A stretch of DNA of 64,000 nt from positions 58,399 to 122,398 of the forward strand of contig JNDT01002340.1 of NCBI GenBank assembly GCA_000697055.1, read 5' to 3'. The DNA comes from Saksenaea vasiformis B4078. Taxonomy: Eukaryota > Mucoromycota > Mucoromycetes > Mucorales > Saksenaeaceae. A program made the position numbers and the translations under genes. The number at the start of each line of letters is the position of its first letter. Within the stretch, counting starts at the first letter, position 1. This document shows positions 29,111-41,400 of the stretch, one piece after another. The notes under the pieces are model-generated. The model was not told the origin of the DNA and did no database searches. It saw only the letters and a list, made by a program, of their open reading frames with translations.

Positions 29111-29285
29111 CATCCAACTCCTTTCCAGTTAGATGATCAATGCATATGATAATCAGGATAGGTACTCTTTTGTCGAATTTTTTTTTTTTTGCTGATAGAT
29201 AGTATCCCATCACCCGATCCATAAACGTCATGTCAACTGTATGCTGAATTTCTATGAGTATAGGTGGTAGTTCATTTGAGTGCAA
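29067..29285 (-). pseudogene. PD-(D/E)XK nuclease-like fragment, element-associated
   Basis: About 70 residues are open, including PILIEIQHTVDMTFMDRVMG and KRVPILIIICIDHL. The hydrophobic strand ending in Glu-x-Gln resembles the core of Rpn-type PD-(D/E)XK nucleases often found in transposon-rich loci. The fragment ends in a different frame overlapping the transposase scrap, so it is probably a fusion of relics. The family assignment is tentative. Confidence 0.35.
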
Positions 29286-29648
29286 CCTGGATGCATATAA
29301 AACATCGGATCTTGCGTTATCCGGCCATTCGCTGTCAGCAGCAACGTAAGTGTGGTGTTTGATTTCTCCTATGCATTAACCTCGCCCGTGACCCAGCCAA
29401 GACCAAGCGGGCGGATTGTGACCCGTGTAGACAGCACTTTTTTCTATTCCCGCACCCTTTAGGTTGGACTACCCATACGTTTTTTTCTTCCTTTCAGTCC
29501 AGCTTCTATCTTTAAACATTAGCATTGCAGCAAACAGCGTTCATAAATTCATCTTGTTCTAACCCAGTAACGCGCTCATTAACTTATTGCAATGGGAGAG
29601 TAAGCTCCACGGCGACCTCGTACGGAAGTTATTTATGCCTGAGTTAGA
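29286..29648. other. Upstream region of the NET-like gene
   Basis: This presumed promoter and leader has no other feature that I can support. Confidence 0.4.
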
Positions 29649-30830
29649 ATGACCGTTGCTCAGCAACTTACAGAACGCGAAGTGACCGAGATAGAAAACT
29701 CTTTATGGCCCGTCGAAGACCTAACTCAGGAAGTTCAGGATCTGATAATGAGGTACATTCACCTTGGCTGTCCAGTAAGTTTACTTAAAAGATGGTAAAA
29801 TCCACAGGGAGTCGATGATTTGGCTAGAGGAAACCACGGGGGAACTGGAGACACTGCCCATCCGTTTCGAGGATCTGTTCGGGCAGGATGAACTGGATCA
29901 ACATCTAGTAGAGGAATGCTGCAATGAATCGACTTTTGGTAAGAAACGCAGATAGTTATGACTTCATAACCGTTCCACTGGATTATAGGCTCGTCCATGA
30001 AGCGTGGACGAAATTCAATCGATTCGATTTCCTCAGCTTCTTCTGATATCGAGGAGCTGGATAGCGTGCTTAATTATCGATTTAGATATTCATCAGACGA
30101 ATCTGATGTCGAACAGCCTACCATACCGTATCGATTTATGCATCGGCAGCAAATCGAAGAGACAGTAATGAGTAAAATTAGCAATGAACTGGATGTGGCC
30201 AAGCTGCCTGGCATTCTGGCCATTCTGGCCCGAAATACGGAGCAAATGGACGAAGTAGAAGTTGATCTATCGTTCCTAGCGCACGATCAGCTTATTCAAA
30301 TTCTGTCTTATGTCGAGACATGTATTGCAGAACAAAACGGTGTACCAGTCGTCAATCTGGATACATACGTTTCAAAAGATTGTTCTCGGAAAGCATCTGT
30401 TTTTGGAACACGCGTAGATCCAGAAGCGTCAGAAAGATCGATCTCCATCGCAAAACGACCTCAAGGCATAAAGAGACGATCAACACGTAAAATGACAAAA
30501 AAGAAAAAAGACAGATCAGTGCGCGTAATTTCGCCAACGACAGTTGTGCATGATCCTGAAAGCATCGCCGCGTCAAGGTCGAAAAGACATGCGGCATTGC
30601 GTAAGCGTCGATTGTTGGAGGATATGCTACTGCCTTCCGATGATGATAATGGTGAGGATGACGATGATGAGCATAATAATAGCATGATTGTTCTAGGAGA
30701 TGAGCAAATGGATCTTGGCGTAATCGGCAACCAAACCATTACTCATGCATCATCAACAGTAACAAATACTTCATCTGTAACAATGCCACAAGATGATGGT
30801 GAAACAGAAGAAATTGATATCATGCTGTAG
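29649..30830 (+). CDS. Protein with a NET (extraterminal)-like domain, function unknown
   Basis: Three coding exons (29649-29752, 29808-29938, 29989-30830) give 358 aa. Around residues 140-195 the sequence KLPGILAILARN, then DEVEVDLSFLAHDQLIQILS and YVETCI follows the pattern of the NET domain of BET proteins (K-L-P-G ... D-E-I-E-I-D ... L ... L..YV..C). No bromodomain is present, so this is not a BET factor. A basic stretch (RRSTRKMTKKKKDRSVR) looks like a nuclear localisation signal, and an acidic Asp-rich run follows. Stand-alone NET-like proteins may recruit chromatin partners; that is inference. Transcription converges with BiP, with 251 bp between the stops. Confidence 0.75.
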
Positions 30831-31081
30831 CCGCACGTACTTCATCACTCTTTCCCACTCCTTCAATGATATATCAACCATGTATAGTCCAGTCTCGCAT
30901 TCTGTAATTTAAAAGAAAAAGGGAATGTTGAGCGTGTATTTGCATTGATGACTTTTTTTATTTGTTCGTTATACAGGATATGTTTTTGGGATTTTTTTTC
31001 TTTTTGTTAAGAAAAGATGGAGTGAAGAGAATTAAAGGAAAAGAAAACTGCTTTTGTGTTTCTACTGTGTGTGAAAAAGGT

Positions 31082-33199
31082 TTACAACTCGTCGTGGTCT
31101 CTCAAGGGCTCTTCTTCCTCAGTGGGTGCAGAAGAACCATCAGCGTACAACTTGGAGGTGATGGGGTTCACTACAGACTCGAGTTCCTCACGCTTCTCAT
31201 CATAATCCTCCTTATCGGCGCTGGGGTGCTCATCCAACCAGTCCAACTTGTCGCGGATGGCATCCTGGATAGCATCCTTGTCGTCATCAGAGATCTTGGT
31301 GGCCAACGCACCATCATCGTTCAACTGACTCTTCAAGGTGTAGATGTAGTTCTCCAACTGGTTCTTAGCTTCAGTACGCTCACGAACGGCACGATCCTCT
31401 TCCGCGAATTCCTCAGCTTCCTTAACCATACGATCAATTTCCTCTTGGGAGAGACGACCCTTATCGTTGGTGATGGTAATCGACTCCGACTTGCCACTGG
31501 CCTTGTCGGCAGCGCTAACCTTGAGGATACCGTTGGCATCGATCTCAAAGGTAACCTCAATCTGGGGAACACCACGAGGAGCAGGAGAGATACCTATCCA
31601 TCAATGATTTAGTCACCTGACATCTTTCACATTTCTAAAATACTTTACCCGTCAATTCGAACTTGCCAAGCAAGTTGTTGTCCTTGGTCATAGCACGCTC
31701 ACCCTCATAGACCTGGATCAGGACAGTGGGCTGGTTATCGGCGGCAGTAGAGAAGATTTGGGACTTCTTGGTGGGAATGACAGTGTTACGGGGAATCAAC
31801 TTGGTCATAACGCCACCGGTGGTTTCAATACCGAGGGTCAAGGGGTTGACATCCAACAACAAGACCTTGTCGGAACCTTCTTCACCGGAAAGGATACCAC
31901 CCTGGACGGCAGCACCATAAGCCACAGCTTCATCGGGGTTGATACCCTTGGAGGGTTTCTTGCCGTTGAAGAAATCTTCAAGAAGCTTCTGAACTTTGGG
32001 AATACGGGTAGATCCACCAACAAGAACGATATCGTCAACCTGGTCCTTGGTGAAACCAGCATCCTTCAACACCTGTTCGACAGGCTTCAAGGTCTTGCGG
32101 AAAAGATCGTTGTTCAATTCTTCGAACTTGGCACGGGTAAGAGTCTCGGAGAAGTCCTTGCCCTTGAAGAACGATTCGATTTCGATACGGACAGACATTT
32201 GGGAAGACAAAGCACGCTTGGCCTTCTCGACCTCACGCTTGAGTTTACCCATTGCCTTGAGATCCTTGGTAATGTCCTCACCACCGTTCTTCTTCTTCCA
32301 CAGCTTGATGAAGTGATCCATCACACGGCTGTCAAAGTCTTCACCACCCAAGTGGGTGTCACCAGCAGTAGCAAGCACCTCGAAGATGCCATCGTCAATC
32401 GACAGAAGCGACACATCAAAGGTACCGCCACCCAGATCGTAAACCAACACGTTCTTCTCGCCACCAGTCTTGTCCAAACCGTAAGCAATTGCAGCGGCAG
32501 TGGGTTCGTTGATGATACGGAGAATGTTGAGACCGGCAATAGTACCAGCATCCTTGGTGGCCTGACGTTGAGCGTCATTGAAGTAGGCGGGGACGGTCAC
32601 CACGGCGTGAGTCACAGTGGTTCCAAGGTAAGCCTCGGCAGTCTCCTTCATCTTGGTCAAGACCATACCCGAAATCTCTTCAGGTGTGAAAACCTTGTCT
32701 TCATTCTTGACAGCAACCTTGATGTTGGGTGCGCCATTCTTGTTGACAAGCTTGAAGGGGAAATGCTTCACGTCGCGTTGGACGTCTTTGTCATTAAAGC
32801 GACGGCCGATCAGACGCTTGGCATCAAAGACGGTACGTTCGGGATTAGAGGCATACTGATTCTTTGCGGCATCACCAATCAGACGCTCATCATCAGTGAA
32901 AGCGACATACGAAGGAGTAATACGGTGACCCTGGTCATTGGCGATAATTTCAACACGTCCATTTTTCTGCACACCAACACAAGAGTAGGTGGTACCCAAA
33001 TCAATACCAATCACTAATTGATACAAAAAGAATATTAGTTTTTCACTTGACACAAAACTATGTTTTCTTGCTCTGTCATGGAAAACTTACCGGTTCCATA
33101 TTCCTTATCATCAGCACGTACAGTGCTACGGCTAATAAATAATACACAGAGGATGGCAAAAAGGGTCCACAAAGTGGCCTTTCTCTGCATCTTAATCAT
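31082..33199 (-). CDS. KAR2: ER Hsp70 chaperone BiP/Kar2
   Basis: Three coding exons (33199-33091, 33013-31649, 31593-31082) give 661 aa. The N-terminus has a signal peptide (hydrophobic [14 protein letters not shown], cleaved near VRA). Next comes the ATPase domain: [47 protein letters not shown], and [14 protein letters not shown]. The substrate-binding domain and a C-terminal HDEL retrieval signal follow. It is the lumenal chaperone that folds secretory proteins, powers import through Sec61 and restrains Ire1. Two ATGs three codons apart (33199, 33190) are possible; a frame open further upstream (to 33241) would put charged residues before the signal and overlaps the probable transcription start. 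The promoter has a TATA box and a UPR-type element. A long antisense frame (31758-33017) is a known quirk of Hsp70 genes. Confidence 0.97.
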
Positions 33200-33257
33200 C
33201 TTGGAAAGATAAAAGGTGAAAAAGATGTAAAGGACGATCATCTCCCGCCCGACGATG

Positions 33258-33265
33258 TATTTATA
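33258..33265 (-). promoter_or_regulatory. TATA box of BiP
   Basis: The minus strand reads TATAAATA 59 bp upstream of the chosen BiP start codon, a usual distance for a strongly inducible fungal gene. Confidence 0.6.
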
Positions 33266-33561
33266 CGAAATTTTCTCTGGGAATTAAATGGGAGGTGTCC
33301 ATGTAGCACATCTTGATTGGACGCGGCAGCCGAAATCGTTCCCAAATCCAGGCACGTAACATTTGCCACGTCAATCAGGCAAATCACAAAAAATCTTTCT
33401 GCCACGTATCACGTTTTTGATTCGTCAAAAAAAAAAAGACAAAATCAAATATCAACACAGGTATATATCATAAGGAAAGGACCGTAGAATGAGAGGGGGG
33501 CATGGTCCACATAGTGTGGCATAGCAAATAAAACTAACTAAAAGGGCATAAAAAACGATTA
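33266..33561. other. BiP promoter region and downstream spacer of the TBC gene
   Basis: Apart from the elements listed separately, this holds an A-run at about 33426-33439 and the presumed 3' UTR of the TBC gene, which reads towards it on the same strand. Confidence 0.4.
33366..33373 (-). promoter_or_regulatory. UPR-type element TGACGTGG upstream of BiP
   Basis: The minus strand reads TGACGTGG, the core bound by bZIP factors of the ATF6/XBP1/Hac1 type in ER-stress promoters. A second ACGTGG core lies 35 bp further out (33402-33407), and a CCAAT box on the minus strand at about 33315. The placement 167-210 bp before the BiP start codon fits, but binding is inferred from sequence only. Confidence 0.45.
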
Positions 33562-36233
33562 CTACTGTGTCAAAGTTTCTTTGATTGGGCTGGACGGAGG
33601 TGTATCCTGGGAAGAGATGACGGACCAGAACCTGCCGTAGAAGCTGGAACGCTTGGAGAGGTCATGTTGGATCCTAGGTGTTGGAATGGGATCAAAACTC
33701 CGTCGAGATGGTTTATGCGTTGCGTCTGTTGGCAAGATAGGTTCTTGTCCGGTGTAACTTTTTGCGCGAACGGTCCGTGTAGGTGATGTCGGACTGCCAT
33801 TGCGCTGAACACGTTTTATCGTCGTCGGTTGTGCTGTTTCGAGTTCTGCAATTCGTAGTTTGGCATCCGCCAACATCTGCTCTAGTTCTCGACAGCGGTT
33901 CTCTGTTGCTGATTCACTTGGTCCCACTGAACGTCGCGATCCAGCTCGAGCTGCACTCCAGGCTGCACTGGAAGACCGCACGCTAGGGGCGGGCGTCGTT
34001 GACTGGCGCCGCTCATCTGGTGAATGGGGTCGATCGACGTACATGGACATAGGGCGGCGGCGGTCATACGTTTTATCGCGAGCTTGCTCAATGTCGTGCA
34101 GTAATCGAATTTTGTCAAGTTGCAGCTCTTGGGCAACCGTCTCCGAATCCATAAGGCGCTGTTGCAATGGCCTAAGTTCTTTAACCATCTTTTGCTTTTC
34201 ATCTTCAAGTTCATTGTTTTTGTGCTTGAGTTCCACCAGCTTTTCGACCAGTGTATTCTGCGCATCTTTGGCCATATTGTTCTGATGAACCAGCTCTTCT
34301 ACTTGTTGACGAAGTTCAAAGTTGTCACTCTTTGCTTTGGTTAGCTCAGCTAACACCTTCTCGTTCGACTCTGATTTCTTTGTGGGCGAACGTGGTATTT
34401 CTTCCATCGTCATCTGCAGGGCGTCTCTTTCAGCTTCCACATCCATCTTATCCATTTTGACTTGCATAAGTTCTTGTTTCAACTGAATATTGTCATTCTG
34501 TAGTTGAGACAATGCCAGAAGCAATTCCTCAATTTGCTGGTGGAGCATAGCAACATCCTGCGAACCAGACGTTGTCGACGAGGAGTGCGATGGCTGATGC
34601 TGTGTTGTTTCTATAGGAGGTGGATGTTCGTCTGTAGGGGACGAGCGTTTGCTGCTCAGCCAACCGCCAGATTCTCGCTTTTTCTTTTTGCTGTCGTCAG
34701 ATGAGTCCTGCTTGGACCAAAAATTGAAGCGAACAGCCAACACCTGTTCTGTCTGCTTTTTTTCTTCCTCAAGTTCTCCAACGTACAGGTCCGCCAGGTG
34801 ATCCATCTTCTCTTTGGTGATCACACCGCTTAGTTCCATGGCATCCGAAATTACTTTTCCTGGATCTTCATTGTAAGGTTCGTACAGCTTTGTTGTCACG
34901 TAGTCCAAGATATCTTCAAATTCCGTCATTTCCATAATTTTTTTCTCAGAGCGCTTGAGCATTGCAATAGCCACGCGCATAATAGTTTCGGCAGCGCCTT
35001 CAGCGAACACGATATCATAGATGCGGAATATCAATGGAATTGGGAAGGCGTAAGCAAAAAGGGTAAGGAACCACTGGGAGGCGTACATCGGCGGGGTTAC
35101 GGTATGATCGGCAAGGTGATCCGATAATTCTGGCAAGATTTGGGACAACAGACTGGAGAACTGGTACAGGCGGAGTTGCAGACCTTCCATATTAAGCGTA
35201 AACATGGTTCTCATCTCGTATGTTTCCATTAATCTAAAAGAAAACAAGGTTTAACAAGGGACACAGAGGTCTACCTGCACCGCCTGTGCAATGATCAATT
35301 TTTGCAAAGCAATTTACCTGACAAAAACACAGAAAGCTTGTTGCTCTGACATCTACACTTGAGAGATCAGCCTCTTCCGCTTGCGGAAAAATAGATTTTC
35401 TTACATTCATGAGCAGCGGACCAACCAGGAAAGCCAATCCCTGACAATAACCAACCAAGGAGTCATACAAGCTATAGGCCTTCAGCACACGTTCCAAGGA
35501 ACGTTGACCATCACCGCCTTCTTGTTTGAACATATCCACATGAGGGAATGTGCGGGCCAGGTCGCGCTGAATTATACGTTCATAGGGAGAATGTTCAGCC
35601 ACGAGCTGACCATACATGGTTTCCAGGTTAAGAGAGGCCGACTGAGACATAGCCTGCCAAATCACGCCTCGGACTTTGGAAGGAATTCCTGCCCTGAGTC
35701 GCTGAGACACAAGGTGCGGCAACTTCATGGCGACACCAGCAAAATCTTCCGTCATGGCGGACCAGAATTCCCAATCAATATCATCTTTCTCGGTAGAGGA
35801 ATCGGTAACCAGATTTTGCATGGTTGATAGATGAGCCTTGAGCTCGTTGGACTGGATGCATACCGCCTTCGGGTCCTCATCCAGCATCGCGTTTTGGCGA
35901 TCAATCTGGGCCAAGATGAACTCCACTGAACCCTAGTTCATGATGGTAGTTCAGAGATCAAAGATTTCTAATGTATACATGAGAAGCATTTACCTGCTGT
36001 GGCAAACTAGCATTCTCTTCCTCCAGACGAGGTAACAACTTTATGTCGGAGGGTTTGGCAGGGCGACGACGAAGCGTCATACTGGGGTTCCTGGTCGGCG
36101 TGGGTGCTATGCTTGGACGACGACGCTGATATGGAGTGCTCTTGGAAGGCGAGATCGCCAATGGCTTTAACAGCTTGGCTCTATCCCTCTGTTGCAGCGC
36201 ATCGACTAGTTTTGATTTGTCCTCGAGTGTCAT
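33562..36233 (-). CDS. TBC-domain RabGAP with coiled coil (EVI5/Gyp5-like)
   Basis: Four coding exons (36233-35994, 35932-35405, 35352-35318, 35233-33562) give 824 aa. A polar N-terminus leads to the TBC domain from about residue 165: GIPSKVRGVIWQAMSQSAS, arginine finger IIQRDLARTFPHVD, glutamine finger in YCQGLAFLVGPLLM, and later MYASQWFLTLFAYAFPI and RIYDIVFAEG. Both dual-finger residues are present, so it should activate GTP hydrolysis on Rab proteins. A long coiled coil (about residues 430-620) and a Ser/Pro-rich tail follow, as in EVI5 and yeast Gyp5/Gyl1, which act on Ypt1/Sec4 in exocytosis. The 35-bp third exon restores EQQAFCVFVR, a conserved stretch of the domain. Target Rab and partners are not visible from sequence. 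Confidence 0.9.
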
Positions 36234-38141
36234 GAGCGGAAGAGGAAAACCATCCAGCTTTGAATTTTTTGAATTGTATGAGTAAGGGCCAAATTTGGAT
36301 GATCATAAATTTGGGTGTAACGCTATTGACCGTCCATCATTCGATCTTCGGTTGGAATTGAAGAACTCCAAACTTTTCTTTCTAGACGTCGGCAGACGAA
36401 ACGAAGAATAGCACCGTTGAAGGAATAATTGCACATACACTCTTTGTTTGTTGGTACATAACAAAACATTCCGTTACTTGAGCCCCGACTTTGTTCACAT
36501 ACTACAATGTCGTTATCCATTAACCTTCGTCAGATTATAAAGGCTTAATCTTTCTCTGTTCTCATACAAGATATGACAACGTTTAAGATGACACGTTATG
36601 CACCGTTGCTGTCTACGAGAGTAGAATCAACGCGCGTCCCTGAACGAATAGGCGAGCATTCTTGCGCTGTATCTAAATCAATCAACAAATAACTCATTTA
36701 TCACCAAATATGAAGGTAAAGTAAGGGGCCACTTACTATTGTGCATGACGGTTTCTCTTAATGCTAAAGTTGAGTTGCTCTCGCATCAGCTTAAGATGAT
36801 TTGGATTCTCTTCCAGATGAACCTTCCGCTGAGAAGTGTTCCTCTTTACGTTCATCGAATGCTTGTATTGGCATACTGTATTTTTCCATGTAGCCTTCGT
36901 ACCAATGGTTGATTCGGTTATCTGCAACAGAAAATGTTGCATATAACGGGATGTAATGAGCATTTAAGGTAAAGACTGATCTTTCCTATCCATCTTCTAC
37001 TGTATCTCCAATTATTTTATATGGTGATCATCTTTGTTAGACCAATATATGACGAAGTCATCTGGTAAACGGAAACTCGCACACGTGCGAAAGTAAAGTT
37101 TGTCTGGCCGTACGATTCCAGTATGTACAAACACGACATGCAGTGATTTCAATGACGATAACGTTTACGACAACAAATATTGACTGTCGTACTCAGGACT
37201 CAGTAAAATGCATAAATCTCTGAAGATACGTACAAGACATCTCCTAAATGGAGCATTTTATACATAATTGATCCTGATTCATAGGCTCAAAGTACCACTG
37301 ATTAAATGCAGGCTTTCCATCGCCTGGTATAAACATCGATTGCAGTAGATGTTCTTATTTGAGAATGTGGTATCCGCAAAATAATTCGACGGAAGCGTAA
37401 GTCATTAAGCAGTTGATGTGCCTGGTTCCTGGCGCAGCAGCTCCTTTACAGTTTACAGACGCAAACAAGCAAGAATATGATCTGTCATAATCGCTATACT
37501 AAATACGGACCTCTGTCTTTCCCGTGCAAAACTGGTTAGAGCAGCATATTTTAATGAGCAGTAAACCGCGTCCAGTCGATCAAAATATTGGTGTAGCTCC
37601 ATTATATCATTTGGTGATCTACATGTATGATGTTTGGTTACGACAAGTTTCTAGGTCAGCTTGTAATATAACGTGGGACCGAGACACACAACACCTAATG
37701 CAGAACTGTGAAGCAATTATTTTGTTACACATAGCCCGACATGGTAAGACACTGTCAGAAGTCGCTTTGTCATACTGTTTACCTGTAGACCTTACACAGT
37801 AGATTGGATACTCCCTAAGTGCACCGATATTCCACGCCTGTGATAGCTTGCGTTATGCTAGTGCAACTGTGGTGCGTTCTAAGTATCAGGGCCAGCCCAG
37901 CCACGGAGATCCTTTAGCATAAACTCTCTTGAAAAAGATGTCATGTGCAAATTTTGCTGTTAATGGAAGTATTTTTTTGATACGAAGACTACTGGTGCAC
38001 ATTCCACTATTTCCTGTAGCGCAATTTCCCGACATCTGCGATAGTACCCATTATGTCATAACCACGGACAAATAAGAATAAGGAGGACTACGAGGTTTAA
38101 AACAGTACGACGATCTAAACATCGGTTATTATTTGATAACA
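36234..38141. other. Gene-poor stretch (1.9 kb)
   Basis: The left part should include the TBC gene promoter and the right part the 3' UTR of GOS1. A 75-codon minus-strand frame (36736-36963) is lysine- and asparagine-rich and may be a coding remnant, but I could not assign it. Nothing else is recognisable. Confidence 0.4.
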
Positions 38142-39153
38142 TTAGGTTTGGAGCCAGTATAACATAATAAGTATGATGCAAGTAGAGATCACCCCCGCCA
38201 TAATTAACGTATCCCGTTTTCTCCGCGTATTGATGCGACTAATTAGGTTGTTGATGCTTGGTATGTACCCTGTATTACCCATGGTTGTGAGTCATCTCAT
38301 ACCATAAATTCCTTGGGACAATGCCTCCTACCTAAAACGCCACCAGCCCGTGCATTAACGCCTTGGAGAATATGCCCCTGTCGTGCCACGTCCTGTCGCG
38401 TTGCATACGCTTGCCTTTTTTTTCGCCTTATCAATAACCTGTATTCATTGGTTATATACTTACTCTATAATCATATCCGTCATTTGATGCGAACTTTCCA
38501 CACGATTCCTTTCACTCAGATAATAGTCCGCATGATCCCCGCTACCAGCATTAAACGTTCTGTTCGCCAAGTATAGATTAGTCGCAGATCAGAGATGGCA
38601 ATCATACCTTATCTCATCCTGTACTTGATCCATCAGACTAGCTTTATCACGAGCTGCCTTGATGTTAGCCTATCTCGTTCCCGTTCTTAACCACAGTTTA
38701 CTTGATTCACATCTCGCCTCTTTTTTACCTTTAACCGCCTAAACTCTTTGGTATAATCGTATAAGATATTTTCATGGCGTTCTCGAAGATGTATCATCGA
38801 AACACTAGTCGGTGTTGCACTTGGTCGATCCAAGAAATCTTTCATGTTGTCAATGACAACTTGAAGCTGTGATTTGTGGCATGTTTAACGGAATGCTTGG
38901 CCCTGAATACTGACTGCTTTACCTTCTTCAATAGCTCTTCTATCGCCAATTCTGGGCCGGACTTATCGTCATTAGGGGTAATTTTAGAAAGGGCTGCCAA
39001 CTTGAGATCAATCTCGTTTTCAAGTTGTCTGGCTTCCCGTCTGAGCTGATCCCAATTCAGAGCAGGGCGAGCCGGGGTGGACAGATCAGTTTCATCATCC
39101 CGTAAAAGTGGCGTCAGTGAAGGTGATGATGGCGTCGGTTGTGTTCGGTTCAT
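38142..39153 (-). CDS. GOS1: Golgi SNARE Gos1 (GOSR1/GS28)
   Basis: Six coding exons (39153-38923, 38866-38729, 38669-38608, 38559-38464, 38414-38332, 38269-38142) give 245 aa, near the family's usual 220-250. The N-terminal segment NWDQLRREARQLENEIDLKL and IEELLKKLQVVIDNMKDFL form the Habc-type helices. The SNARE motif reads LSERNRVESSHQMTDMIIEQ, then RQDVARQGHILQGVNAR, with the Qb-type Gln in place. The tail is INTRRKRDTLIMAGVIST followed by CIILIMLYWLQT, a C-terminal membrane anchor. Gos1 works with Sed5, Ykt6 and Sft1 in transport within and back to the Golgi. All joins are in phase. Confidence 0.93.
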
Positions 39154-40547
39154 AATAAGAATAGAACATACAGCGTAGAAAAAGAAAGAGAAAGCAGAGT
39201 CCAGAATTTGGATTTGCCTGAAGGCACTCAGCGCTCCCTCAATTCTACCTCAATCCTATTTCACGGGCCGCTGGTGAGTTCCGGGCATATGACACGTTCA
39301 CTTTCGCAATAGTAGGTTTATGATATCTGTTGCTACGCGTACTGAGGTAATATAGAATAATTGGTGGAATTTAATGCAAATCATGTCAGTGCGCTCTAGT
39401 GTCTGTGCTTGATCAGCAACCAGATGCAATCTTCAGTTGTGGCCGCAAAACGTGCAACCCGGATTAAATCGCACAGCTTGCCAACATCTTGTATCACCCA
39501 GTGTGCTTTCTAGCTCTGAAATGTTACGACAGTATGGTGAAAACTCCTAGGGGAAGGCGTATGCAGCACCATGGTTTTAGGTTCTATCCAAAGACGCTCA
39601 TCCGTGTGCGAGATTTTGAAAAGGTCGTTCAAGTCTGATAAGCAAGAAAGAAGCATTGATATAGACTTTTAGATCAATTATATCGTCTTTTAATGAACTA
39701 TTGGATGATGATGAAGCTTGACCCACCCGAACGTTGATATATATAGTGACAATGTCAGCAAGTTTGCATTTCATTGCGTCTTGATGGATACTCAGACTGG
39801 ACATCTAGTTTCTAACGCATATCAAGAGGTATAATGTTACATCTTGCAGTTGTAGCACCAACTGTGCTTTAACAGTTGATCAGATTATCGCAATCTACAA
39901 TAGATGTCGATGTGAACATCAACGAAGGAATGAAGGAGCGCGCTGTGTGCGATCATAAAGTCATAGGTATCAACGTGATCGACCGTAAAACGTAGCTTAT
40001 CCGTATGACCCGAGACAGTTATGAAGGGATTTGATCGTACTGAAGCCAGACTCTATTAATCATGTTCTTTGTAGTATTGGTTCACTTCCGATATCTGGCT
40101 CATTGGATCGGACTGTGTAACCGGCATCAGTCTGTGGCAGGGAAGACTAGGAACAATGACCTTTGCAGAATTGTTCTTGCAGCTCCAACAGGCTAAACTT
40201 TCGAGACTTTTAGAACATGGGCATTAATCCAGGTATCAACGTCTGGAAAATACTCGCCTTGCTTATCTTTTTCGACCGGCGGTGTCGTATATCGCGAAAT
40301 TTTATAACATGACTTCTATTCTGCTAAGACTAAGATCGGGCAGAGACAGAAGCGGAGACAAAGAGGAGCGAGAGAATTATATATTTGCTCGTAAAAAATA
40401 TGATCATAATATGCCGAGGAAGAGAAAAAGTGAAGAGAACGTGGAAGCGAAACAAGGCAAACTTCCTGCGTATATCTTTGGGCTATGCGCCTGGCTTTGT
40501 TAATGCAAGAAGACGCCGATCAGTATAACCAGACTAGACCATAAAAA
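39154..40547. other. Gene-poor stretch (1.4 kb)
   Basis: The left side is the GOS1 promoter; the right side is the 3' UTR of the polyQ/polyA gene. Short frames at 39598-39804 (-) and 40282-40503 (+) have no recognisable motif or splice partners. Confidence 0.4.
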
Positions 40548-41352
40548 TTAGTTCAGCAATATTTCCGTATTAACTCTACCTACACTTAATAGATCCTGTT
40601 CGCGTGGCACTCGCATTTGCAACATACTACCGCCTTTCATCGTCTGCTTCAGTATGCGCTTCAATGAATCATCCCCTAGGTATCTATTGTGAGAAGATCT
40701 ATATTTCCTGAACGACAACATACGGTTCAATAGACATTTCCACAACTCGTCAGACCCTTTGTATTGGAGTACCATTCCGGAAATTGAGTTATCTGAGAAC
40801 GACATACGTAACCAGGTAATCAACGGCTCGATCGTTGCATCAGCTGTTTTAGTCTGCTTCGTTAGAATGAAGCCCGTTTCTATCCTTCAGTCGTAACTTA
40901 CGCGAAAGTTGGAAATATAGTGTACGGTTAAACATTAAGTGATTCACCTCGACGATGACGCCCTGACTAGAATTTTTTTTTGTTTGCATACTATCCCTAG
41001 AAAGGGTAGGAGATCTTTCTCACCTGTATTCCGTATTCGGGGCATTGATCGCGTTCATATTCGCAGGAGACGAGGTCGCAGTGTTTGCTGCTGCTGCGGC
41101 GGCGGCGGCAGCAGAAGCGGCCACCATAAAGGCTTCGTTAGGCTCCTGATGTATGTAGCCTGTTTCACTGGAAGTAAACGAAGGTACAGAAGATGAAGTA
41201 CAATGATCAGCCTGTTGTTGTTGTTGCTGTTGTTGTTGTTGTTGCAATGCTTGGCTATTCACAAGAGCATTCATTCCTTCGATGAGTTTTCGAACCTCTG
41301 CCAGATCATGGGCGGCCGCTTCGGTGGCTCTGTCCATAGTAAGGTAATTCAT
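40548..41352 (-). CDS. Unrecognised protein with polyGln and polyAla tracts
   Basis: Three coding exons (41352-41024, 40966-40902, 40843-40548) join in phase to 229 aa. The first part is helical (ATEAAAHDLAEVRKLIEGMN) and is followed by a polyGln run and a polyAla run. The second half is compact and not low-complexity: EVNHLMFNRTLYFQLS, ITWLRMSFSDNSISGMVLQY, ELWKCLLNRMLSFRKY. I do not recognise a family. Splicing removes stops in both introns and gives a single frame to a TAA, which supports a real gene. A second ATG at 41337 is equally possible as start. The Gln/Ala runs are common in transcription factors, but no DNA-binding domain is visible. Confidence 0.6.
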
Positions 41353-41400
41353 AAATAGAAAATGGTAACGGGTGCCGAAGCAAGAGAACGGGAAATCACA

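Noticed and set aside
31758..33017. A 419-codon plus-strand open frame opposite BiP
   Set aside because: It is the mirror of the conserved Hsp70 frame. Long antisense frames are a known by-product of Hsp70 codon use, and the translation resembles no family.
37524..37802. Plus-strand 92-codon frame
   Set aside because: Isolated in AT-rich sequence, without recognisable features or neighbours in phase.
40282..40503. Plus-strand 73-codon Lys/Arg-rich frame
   Set aside because: Basic and low-complexity; no leader, motif or splice evidence.
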